64,000 nucleotides of DNA from Azolla caroliniana. Its lineage: Eukaryota > Polypodiophyta. Location: positions 23,002,001 to 23,066,000 of the forward strand of contig JBHGNT010000001.1 of NCBI GenBank assembly GCA_043228905.1. The letters run 5' to 3'. How positions within the stretch are numbered: position 1 is the stretch's first letter; each line of letters begins with the position of its first letter. Shown in pieces: positions 56,079 through 64,000 of the stretch. The translations under genes and the position numbers were made by a program. The notes under the pieces were generated by a model. The model was not told the DNA's origin. It saw only the letters and a list, made by a program, of their open reading frames with translations, and did no database searches.

Positions 56079-56831
56079 TCAGAACCTCGTCAGGTCACAT
56101 ACCTTTCCGGAATCGGGGCGAAGCTTTACAGTTCTATCCAGAGGAGTCGAGACGGACTTACAGTCTGCCATCCCGAATTTGAAGAGCATATTCAACGCGT
56201 AATGACGTTGGCTGATTAATATGCCTTCGGGGGTACGGATCACTTCGATCCCGAGGAAGTAATGAAGGTCCCCCAGATCCTTCATGTCGAATGATGCCGC
56301 AAGTTGAAGCTTTATGCGGTTGATTTCACTTAGGTCGGAACCGGTGATGACCAAGTCATCAACATAAAGTAAAATACTAACCGGCCCGAGTCGATCTTTC
56401 CGGATGAACAGTGAGGAGTCCGATTTCGACGTCGCAAAGCCCATCCGACACAGTTGGTGCGTGATCTTTGCGTTCCAGGCACGCGGGGCTTGCTTTAGTC
56501 CGTAAAGGGACTTCTTCAATCGGCACAACGCCGAAGTGTTCGTTCCGGAGTGAAATCCGGGGGGTTGTACCATGTACACCCGTTCCTCAAGCTCACCTTG
56601 CAGGAATGCATTCCTTACATCCATCTGATGTAAGTGCCATCCCTTTGCCGCAGCGACCGTGAGCAAAACACGGAAGGTCGTCATCTTCACAATAGGCGCA
56701 AACGTCTCATCGTAGTCGATGCCGTGTTTCTGCGCGTAGCCTTTCGCTACTAACCGGTCCTTGTATCGGTTGACAGAGCCGTCAGTGTTGTACTTGACCT
56801 TGTACACCCACCTACATCCAATCGGCTTCAC
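56079..56831 (-). pseudogene. Element F reverse transcriptase
   Basis: A 250-codon frame with GCRWVYKVKYNTDGSVNRYK, DYDETFAPIVKM, LHQMDVRNAFLQGELEERVY, SLYGLKQAPRAW and the catalytic LLYVDDLVITGSD. All copia RT blocks are intact here. It ends at a TGA before the RNase H linker. Confidence 0.92.
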
Positions 56832-56848
56832 ACCTTTCGGTGCGTCAA

Positions 56849-57745
56849 CTAGGTCCAGGTTTCATTTTCTGCCAATGCGCGCATCTCTTCCTCCATTGCG
56901 GCACGCCAATTCGTGTCCTTCGCCACTTCTGCGTAGCTCTCCGGCTCACGCACTTCCGTCACTCTCGTCATGTACGCGTAATGGTGCGCCATGTACTCAT
57001 TATAACCGAACCGCACAACAGGGTTCTTTTGGCGGGTTGATCTGTGTACTTGCTCATTAGTCGATGCTGAGGCTTTCTTGGCCGACGCAAACTTCGGTCT
57101 TGAAGACCCGTCGTCACTTCCCTCGGAGTCGGACTCGCGTCGATCCGACTCGTTCCTATCCTTGTCGTACTCGGACACCTTCTTCCTCCCTTTTTCTTTG
57201 CACGTAAGCCGTCTCCTCAGCTTCCTGCGCAAGGAATGCACGACTGAGTCTCCACTACTCGCCGGCTCTTCATCGGACTGGTCGAACCAACTCAGTCGTC
57301 CATCCGGCCCGCTTAACTGAAACGAAATCGGACTCTCTTCGGGGGTCCCGATTTTAGGCTCATTCGGAGGCACCTCGGCCTCACTGACATCATCATCAGA
57401 ACTCGGATTGGAGGTGAGGTCCAGAGTCGGAGGCAAGTACCAAGATGTGGACTTGTCAAACACAACATCACGGCTCACGCGCGCTTGTTTGGTGCGACGG
57501 TTATAACACTTATAACCCTTCTGCTCGTCTGAGTAACCGACCAAGATACACTTCTCCGCTTTCACGTCCAACTTCCTCCTTTTCTCCTTCGGTACATGCA
57601 CATACGCAATGCTACCGAAAACTCTCAAGTGTCGTAGATTCAGCTTCCTTCCGAAATACTGCTCATGCGTCGATACTTTTTCTCCGATCCGATTTTGGAT
57701 GTATACCGCGGTTTGTACCGCCTCGGCCCAATAGAACTTGGGCAA
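56849..57745 (-). pseudogene. Element F integrase C-terminal half and linker to RT
   Basis: The frame holds MPKFYWAEAVQTAVYIQNR, LRVFGSIAYVHVPKEKRRKL and KCILVGYSDEQKGYKCYN, then an acidic/Ser-rich linker and WRAAMEEEMRALAENETW, which leads into RT. It is separated from the core by a frameshift near 57750-57860. Confidence 0.9.
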
Positions 57746-57754
57746 GCTCTTTTC

Positions 57755-58926
57755 TTTTTAGCATTGCCCGCGCCGCTTCCACAATCGACCGATTCTTCCT
57801 CTCGGCCACGCCGTTTTTTCTCCGGCATGTATCTAGAACTGAATTCGCGCCGAATTCCCATTTGCTATAGATACCCGTTGAATTGACCAGAAAAGTACTC
57901 TTTTCCACCATCCGACCGCAGGCACTTGATCTTTCTTCCTATTTCCGTTTCTACGAACCCTTTGAGGTCCCGAAAATAGTCGAAGACTTCACTCTTCTTC
58001 TCAATAAGGTAGATCCACGTGTGACGCGTATAGTCGTCGATGAACGAGACGAAATATCGACTCCCGCCAAGACTAACGTTTTGTGCCGGCCCCCATACAT
58101 TGGAATGTATCAAGTCAATCTTGTTCCGGCTCCGGTTATGCTCATTAGGAAAGGGAAGTTGGTGTTGCTTCCCTAGCTGGCAGGCTTCACAAATTTGTGC
58201 CTTCCGACCACTACATTTGGGCAATCTGAACACCACCTGTTTCGATTGCAGGTCCTGAAGCCATTGATAGTTGACGTGGCCTATCCGCTTGTGCCATAAG
58301 TCGATGTCCGAATCGATTTTTTGTCCTTTCGTGAACATTGCAGTGCCACCGTCACTAGAGTCGAGGATAAACATCCTCTCGTCTCTACGCCCTTGCGCAA
58401 TGACTCGGCCTTCTTCCTCGATGAAGCACCCGAGATGTGTGAACCGGACTTGAATCTCCTGGTCGACGATTTGCCCAACCGACACCAGATTCTTCGTGAT
58501 TGTTGGGATGTGTAGCATGTTCATAAGTTTCCCTTTCTGCCCAACATGTCTCAAGGGAACTTCACCAACATTTGCAATCGGATGCGGAGTGTCATCTCCG
58601 GTGGTGACTACTCCTGGTTGCGTCGGTTTCTCAAGGTATGAGAACCACTCCTCGTGGCACGTCATGTGGTTTGACACGCCAGAGTCGACGTACCACACCT
58701 CCTCCGACTTCGGGGTGATCATCTTCATCGATTTTGCTTTGTGTCTCGTCATGAAGACTGACCCTTTTCCAGCTTCTCCGGATCCTTTGGCGTAGTGCGA
58801 TCGTTGCCGATTTCCTTTGTCAGTCAGTTTGGAACCTGTTCCGGACCCGGTTCTCTCCGAATCAGCGCGCTTTTTCCAGCATTCGCTCTCCCTGTGGCCT
58901 TTCTTGCCATAGTACCAACATTCCAT
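57755..58926 (-). pseudogene. Element F zinc knuckle, protease and integrase N-terminal half
   Basis: The 353-codon frame 57865-58926 starts at CWYYGKKGHRESEC, a knuckle whose second Cys is Tyr. Protease follows with VWYVDSGVSNHMT. Integrase has the zinc finger (WHKRIGHVN...CEACQLGKQH) and core Asp residues in FVSFIDDYTRHTWIYL and CLRSDGGKEYF. It stops at 57865, where SGQFNGYL is followed by TAG. The EKNG-AERKN segment with the catalytic Glu lies in a shifted frame (57755-57861). Confidence 0.9.
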
Positions 58927-59706
58927 AGCGGATTTCCATTGCCAGTTCTCGTCGCCTTGACTCCCCTTGTTTTCGGAGGGTCCGGAATTGTTGTCGGCAT
59001 CACTTTGGTGCCTTCTTCCTTGATCCCGTCGCCCGCCTCCATTGCATACCGACTCGCCTCATCTGCCATGACCACGGGGCCTATCTCCCTCCATGTACAA
59101 CATCTTGCTGTTGGCATGCGTGCTTGTCGATGCACCCGCGTGGTTCTCCTCTATAAGGAGCATCGACTGTAAGTCGAAAAACGACGGCGTATTCTCCCGT
59201 GTACACACAGCAGTTCGGAATGCTCCGAACGTTGACGCTAGTCCCCCGAGACAAATTTGCACCATCTCGGATTCCTCGACGTTCACATCGATAGAGGCTA
59301 GAGAGTCACATATATCTTTCATCTTCGAGGTGTAATCAGCCACCGACAAGTCGCGTTGTCGTAAATTGCTCAGTTCCTTTTAGAGTTGAAGCTTCTTGGC
59401 TGTGGTGCTTGCAGCGAAGATCTTCTTCAGATTTCCCCAAGCATCCTTTGGCGTTTTCACATCCTGAATATAGCTCTGGAGTTGTTTGCCCACAAAAGAC
59501 GCGAAGCAGTATAATACTCTGCGCGCCGACTGTTCCCAAGCCGGGAAGTCTTTGTGTGTCGAATCGGGTGCTGTGTCATTTGCTCCATCGACATAGCTCT
59601 AGTAACTCGGTCCGAGTAGGTACTGGTGCATCTTGTAAGACCAAGACGCGTAGTTGTTTCTGTCGAGCTTCTCTGTTGGAAGCGAGCTAGCCATGCCTCT
59701 ATCCAT
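58927..59706 (-). pseudogene. Element F gag
   Basis: The likely start is ATG at 59704-59706 (MDRGMASSLPTEKLDRNNYA), a typical copia gag opening. Conserved parts include SWSYKMHQYLLGP, WGNLKKIFAASTT, DYTSKMKDICDSLASIDV and FFDLQSMLLIEENHAGAST. Stops near 59600, 59383 and 59061 interrupt it. Confidence 0.85.
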
Positions 59707-59777
59707 CGTTTTTGCCTGTTCTTCTTGGTTGGTTTTTCTTTCAAGCTATGTCGGCTACAGAGGTTCTCAACCCTCGA

Positions 59778-59789
59778 GCTCTAATACCA
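59778..59789 (-). other. Primer-binding site of element F
   Basis: TGGTATTAGAGC on the minus strand immediately follows the 5' LTR and differs by one base from the initiator tRNA-Met type TGGTATCAGAGC. Confidence 0.9.
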
Positions 59790-60245
59790 TGAAAAAGATT
59801 ATGTGCGGAAGCAATAGAAAACCAAACACACAGAAAATACGCAGGTTTAATGGAGAGCTTGAGTATACACAGTACGCGGGAGAGACGGAGAGAGAACACA
59901 CAAGAAGTTCAATTCAAAAAAATACCAACTCTCTGTGTACATACACCATGCTCAGTGAGCACCTTTTATACAAGCCTTGACAATAGGGCTGACACAAGTA
60001 CTGATAGTACTTGACTGCTCATAAGTGAGCCTCAACACTCTCTCCCAAAATTATTCCTTTACGAGGAATATCTCTCTAACGGCCTTTCGGTTTATGCACC
60101 GATACGGCCTCTCGTTATGCAACAGTTTGCGTACCGGTTTACGCATCCGTTTTATGCACTGGTCCGGCCTAACCGATCGGTTCCAACCGATCCGGTTCTC
60201 GACTTGCACAGCCGATCCGGCCAATGTTGAGCTTGTATCTCAACA
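59790..60245 (-). repeat. 5' LTR of element F
   Basis: TG...CA bounded, 456 bp, paired with 54449-54902. The palindrome after TATA has one mutated base in this copy (ATGCTCAGTGAGCAC read on the plus strand). Confidence 0.92.
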
Positions 60246-60394
60246 TATTCTCTGTGTTTAAGCTTCTAGTAAACCTGTGTTTATTCTCTGTTGCTGTCTG
60301 TTGTAACCGGTTTTGTCCAGTAAACCTGTGTTTATTCTCTGTTGTTGTCTGGTGTAACTGGTTTTGTCAAAGCTTTCACATATCAACTTTCACA
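60246..60394 (+). repeat. Element G 5' LTR, right part
   Basis: It begins with TATTC, the second F target copy, and contains two copies of CAGTAAACCTGTGTTTATTC-like sequence (about 60268 and 60318). It ends CTTTCACA before the PBS. Confidence 0.75.
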
Positions 60395-60406
60395 TGGCAT
60401 AAGAGC
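60395..60406 (+). other. Primer-binding site of element G
   Basis: TGGCATAAGAGC directly after the LTR resembles TGGTATCAGAGC of initiator tRNA-Met. Confidence 0.8.
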
Positions 60407-60492
60407 ACGAGGGTTGAGAACCTCTGGAGCCGACGATCGATTTCCGAAGAAAAACCCTAATATCGTGTAAAGAACACTAAACAAAGGTTGGA

Positions 60493-61195
60493 ATGGACAG
60501 AGGAATGACTAACTCGCTTCCAACGGAGAAGCTCGACAAATCCAACTACACATCTTGGTCGTATAAGATGCACCAATACTTTCTTGGGCATGGCTAACGA
60601 CACGACACCTGATGCGGCACACAGGGATCCCGACTTGGGAACAAGCGGCAAGTAGAGTTATGTACTGCTTTGCATCCAGTGTCAGCGATAAGCTACTGAG
60701 CCATATCTGGGATGCCAAGACGCCAAAGGAAGCATGGGGAAACGTGAAGAAGGTCTTTGCTGCAAGCACCACGACCTGGAAGTTGCAACTCCGATAGGAC
60801 TTGAGCAATGTTGGACAAAAGGACATGTTGGTGGCCAACTATACGGCCCGGATCAAAGACATTTGCGACTCACTTGCCTCTATCAACATAACCGTCGAGG
60901 AAGATGAGATGGTGCAGGTTTGTCTAGGGGGCCTGGCGACAAAGTTCAGAGCATTCCGGACGGCGGTTTGTACAAGGGAGAATACGCCCTGGTTTTTCGA
61001 CTTACAATCGATGCTCCTTGTAGAGGAGAACCACGCGGGTGCGTCAACGAGCACACACGCCGACACCAAGATGTTTGTACACAAAGGCAGATTGGCACAC
61101 AGTGGAAGCGAACCGAAGGCACAAGGATGGTACCGACAACAGTTCCGGAACCTCCACAAGTAGGGGCAGTCAATGCAGTGTTGGGAGTCGGCGAG
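60493..61195 (+). pseudogene. Element G gag (broken)
   Basis: It opens MDRGMTNSLPTEKLDKSNY, then SWSYKMHQYF. After stops and a shift, IPTWEQAASRVMYCFASSVS and AKTPKEAWGNVKKVFAASTT follow (60612-60797). The last part is 60801-61163 with ARIKDICDSLASINITVEED and FFDLQSMLLVEENHAGAST. It is clearly homologous to F gag. Confidence 0.85.
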
Positions 61196-61206
61196 AGAAG
61201 AACGTG

Positions 61207-61664
61207 ATGGATTGTTGGTACTGTGGCCGGAAGGGCCACTGAGAAAGTGAGTGCTGGAAGAAACGCGCCAATTCGGATAAATCTGATCCAGTAAGGCCGG
61301 ACAAGGAAACCGGCAAAGCTCGCACTATGTAGAAGGATCGGAAGGATCCGGAACTAGTAAGACTGAAAAAGGGCCAGCCTTCGTGATGAAACACAAGGCG
61401 AAGTCAATGAAGAAGACCACTTCTGGATTGGAGGAGGTGTGGTACGTTGACTCCGGAGCATCAAACCACATGACGAGCCATGAAGAGTGGTTCTCCTTTT
61501 CGGAAAAGCCGGAGCAACTAGAAGTTGTCGAAACCGGAGATGACACTCCTGACCCGATTGTGCCTGTCGGAGAAGTTCCCCTGAGTCATGTCAAACAAAA
61601 AGGGAAGCTTATGAACATGCTTCACGTCCCGACAATCACAAAGAACGTGGTGTCGATCGGATAG
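61207..61664 (+). pseudogene. Element G zinc knuckle and protease
   Basis: MDCWYCGRKGH, a TGA, then ESECWKK: an intact CX2CX4HX4C pattern broken by the stop. Protease follows in the frame 61383-61664 with VWYVDSGASNHMTSHEEWF and ends in HVPTITKNVVSIG. Confidence 0.87.
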
Positions 61665-62502
61665 ATCATTCACCAGGGGATGCAGGTGCGGTTCACGCAC
61701 CTCGGGTGCTTCATCTAGGAAGAGGGCCAAGTCATCGCGCAAGGGCGCTGAGACGAGAGGATGTTCATCCTCAACACCACTGACGTAGGCACCGCTTTGT
61801 TCGCAAAGGGTTAGAAGTTCGAGTCGGATATCCATCTGTGGCACAAGCGGATCAACCACATCAATTACCAGAGGCTTCAAGACCTACAATCGAAACAAGT
61901 TGTTTTTGGATTGCCGAAATTCAGTGGCCGGAAGGCTCAAATATTGCCATGTCGGGAAGCAACACCAGCTTCCATCCCCCACCGAAAGAAACTGGACCCG
62001 TAACAAGATCAACTTGATACATTCAAATGTATGGGGATCGAGACAGAACGTTAGTCTTGGCAGGAGCCAATATTTCGTCTCCTTCATCGACGACTACAGC
62101 CGGCACACATGGATCTACCTCATCAAGAAGAAAAGCAAAGTTTTCGATTGTTTCCGGAACTTGCAGAGTCTAGTCGAACAAGAAACGGAAAGGAAGATCA
62201 AGTGCCTACAGTCGGATGGCGGAAAAGAATACTTTTCTGGCCAATTCAACAATTATCTGCAACATATGGGAATTCCGAGAGAATTTAGTTGCAGATACAC
62301 ACTAGAACAAAACGGTGTGGCTGAAAGAAAGAACCGATCAATTGTGGAGGTGGCACGGGCAATGCTGGAAGAGAAGAGCATGCCCAAGTTCTATTGGGCC
62401 GAAGCGGTCTGGATGGCCATCTATATCCAAAACCGGATAAGGGATAAGGTGTCAACACATGAGCTATATTTCGGGCAGAAGTCCAAATTTACGACACCTT
62501 AA
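61665..62502 (+). pseudogene. Element G integrase
   Basis: The frame 61900-62502 shows NKINLIHSNVWGSRQNVSLG, YFVSFIDDYSRHTWIYL, CLQSDGGKEYFSGQF and YTLEQNGVAERKNRSIVE, so all three catalytic acids are present. The zinc finger part before 61900 is degraded, with several stops. It ends just after a GQKSKF segment. Confidence 0.87.
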
Positions 62503-63740
62503 GATATTCGGTAACATTGCCTATGTGCATGTGCCGGAGTATGACACCGACAGAGAGGAGTCGGATCGGAGCGAAATCGACCCCAGGAGAATGAAGGACG
62601 TTCGGAAGAGAAATTTGAGTTGGCCAAGAAGGCCAAGAATCGGCAGAGCAGAAATTTCACCGATCGACCCGCTAGAAGAACACCGTCAAACGGTATGGTT
62701 ATAACGAGTACATGGCGCATCACTATGCATACATGACAAAAGTGGCGGACGTGTGTGAGCTCTAGAGCTACGCAGAAGTGGAAAAAAATGCACAATGGCG
62801 TGCCACTATGGAGGAAGAGATGCGGGCACGTGATGCCAACGACACATGGGACTGGTTGACCCTCCCTGACATTGCAAACCGATAGGGTGCACAAGGTCAA
62901 GTATAAAGTTGATGGTTTGGTCAACCGGTACAAGGCCTGGTTAGTCGCAAAAGGATATTCGCAGACCCATGGAATTGATTATGACGAGACCTTCGCTCCA
63001 GTAGCGAAGATGACGAAGGTTCGCGTGGTGCTAACCGTTGCTGCGGCAAGGGGGTGGCATCTTCACCAAATGGACTTGAAGAATGTGTTTCTTCAAGGTG
63101 ACCTTGAAGAACAGGTCTACATGATCGAACCCCCCGATTTTCAGTCAGAGATGAACAAGTCGGTAGTGTGCCGACTTAAAAAGTTCCTTTATGGCTTGAA
63201 GCAAGCCCCCTGTGCTTGGAATTCAAAGATCACGCGCCGGTTGCGTAAGATGGGGTTTGCAGCTTCGAAGTCGGACTCTTTACTGTTCATCTGGAAAGGT
63301 CTGGAAAGTCCGGTACGTATCTTGTTATACGTGGATGATCTAGTCAGCACCAGGCCTTGCCTTGCTGAAATCGGCTGAGTGAAGACCCAGTTGTCGGATG
63401 CATTCGAAATGAAGGACTTCAGGAACCTTCATTACTTCCTCGGGATCAAAGTGGTCCACACCCTCGATGACATATTGTTGTCCCAATGACATTATGTATT
63501 GAATATGTTGTACTGATCTTGAAGCTTAAAGCTTCGTCCCGACTCTGGAATGGCTTGTGATGAGAAACGGTTCTAACAAATTGTCGGAAGCCTCATTTAT
63601 TTGACAATCACCCGACCCGACATTAGCTATCTGGTTGGAGTGATCATTTAGTTTATGGAGAAGGCGATCGTGGAGAATCTTTAGTGTGCACACCGAATAC
63701 TGAGGTATGTCAGCGGCACTAAGGACCGAGGACAAAGTCG
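62503..63740 (+). pseudogene. Element G RT (linker partly deleted) and start of RNase H
   Basis: The linker from integrase to RT is much shorter than in F. RT (62872-63378) has VHKVKYKVDGLVNRYK, DYDETFAPVAKM, LHQMDLKNVFLQGDLEEQV, LYGLKQAPCAW and ILLYVDDLVST. A stop follows, then LHYFLGIKVVHT and an RNase H start ending near LRYVSGTKDRG, where the sequence leaves the expected order. Confidence 0.85.
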
Positions 63741-63745
63741 AGAAA

Positions 63746-64000
63746 GCCTGTCAGTTAGGTAAGCATCACCGACTTCCATTCCCACTCAGGGAAATCGGAG
63801 TTGTAACAAGGTCGACTTGATTCATTCGGATGTGTGGGGACCGACACAGAATGTGAGTATAGGTGGGAGTCGATATTTCGTCTCCTTCATCGATGACTAT
63901 AGGCAACACACCTGGATTTATCTCATAGAGAAGAAGAGTGACATCTTCGACTATTTCCAGAACTTGAAAAGCTTGGTTGAAAGGGAAACAGAGAGAAAAA
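63746..64000 (+). pseudogene. Second copia integrase fragment at the right edge
   Basis: Directly after the truncated RNase H the sequence reads GKHHRLPFPL, NVSIGGSRYFVSFIDDY and HTWIYLIEKKSDIFDYF, which is the integrase region again (compare 61955-62190 and the F integrase). It is in the same orientation. It continues past the window. Confidence 0.82.

Larger units (their letters stand above)
54449..60245 (-). mobile_element. Element F: complete Ty1/copia retrotransposon
   Basis: LTRs 54449-54902 and 59790-60245 (about 455 bp, roughly 95-96% identical by eye) are flanked by a perfect TATTC duplication (54444-54448, 60246-60250). PBS, gag, protease, integrase, RT, RNase H and a polypurine tract are all present on the minus strand. 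Several stops and an integrase frameshift inactivate it. It lies in the 5' LTR of G, a related copia. Confidence 0.93.
54290..64000 (+). mobile_element. Element G: Ty1/copia retrotransposon, split by F, runs off the window
   Basis: The 5' LTR begins near TGTCAGTCGCTCG (54290) and ends CTTTCACA at 60394, interrupted by F. The PBS at 60395 matches initiator tRNA-Met sites. Gag, protease, integrase and RT follow on the plus strand, in copia order, with many stops. The 3' LTR is not in the window. Confidence 0.8.

Overview
The window is nuclear DNA of a land plant, most likely a flowering plant. The evidence is an AINTEGUMENTA-like (AP2/ERF) gene end with plant-type GT-AG splicing at the left edge, dense nested LTR retrotransposons of Ty3/gypsy and Ty1/copia type, a hAT-type MITE, and a short block of the plant telomere repeat (TTTAGGG). 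I cannot name the species. There are no bacterial operons, rRNA genes or CRISPR arrays.

Layout. (1) 90-2085: the last exons of an AINTEGUMENTA/PLETHORA-like gene. (2) 2086-10348: intergenic DNA with microsatellites and no gene I recognise. (3) 10353-51879: one minus-strand gypsy element, 'E', split by later insertions. Inside E, from left to right, are N (a different gypsy, minus strand, 13326-23221, TSD CGTTG), S (a solo LTR, 24419-25064, TSD ACGG) and T (about 26118-49530, a palindrome-rich DNA-transposon-like segment flanked by about 560 bp of duplicated E protease sequence). T holds a hAT MITE (26205-26752, TSD GCTACTAC) and D (a plus-strand chromovirus, 26877-46779, TSD ATAGT/ATAGC). D is split by A (plus-strand gypsy of the same family as E, 30988-45167, TSD CCGT/CCAT), and A is split in gag by C (same family, about 32810-40476, TSD GCGG/ATGG). 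The deepest chain is E > T > D > A > C. D also carries a 52-bp insertion made of seven telomere repeats. (4) 51880-54289: AT-rich, decayed. (5) 54290-64000: a plus-strand copia, 'G', whose 5' LTR is split by a complete minus-strand copia, 'F' (54449-60245, TSD TATTC); G runs off the right edge.

State of the genes. Apart from the AP2-type gene, every coding region here belongs to a mobile element, and all carry stops, frameshifts or deletions. C lost the RT core, A lost RT entirely, and N lost the integrase stretch that should hold the catalytic Glu. N also carries a long extra coding region downstream of pol with a coiled coil.

Most notable signals. The LTRs of family E/A/C/S contain an antisense tRNA-like module (A-box and B-box at tRNA spacing), and D's unrelated LTR has a similar one. 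LTRs of E, A and C have RY motifs (CATGCAT) clustered just upstream of the TATA box. Family E/A/C/S makes 4-bp target duplications, whereas D, N and F make 5-bp ones, and its RT box is FLDD with a DHG protease motif. Domain calls rest on motifs read by eye; no database search was run.
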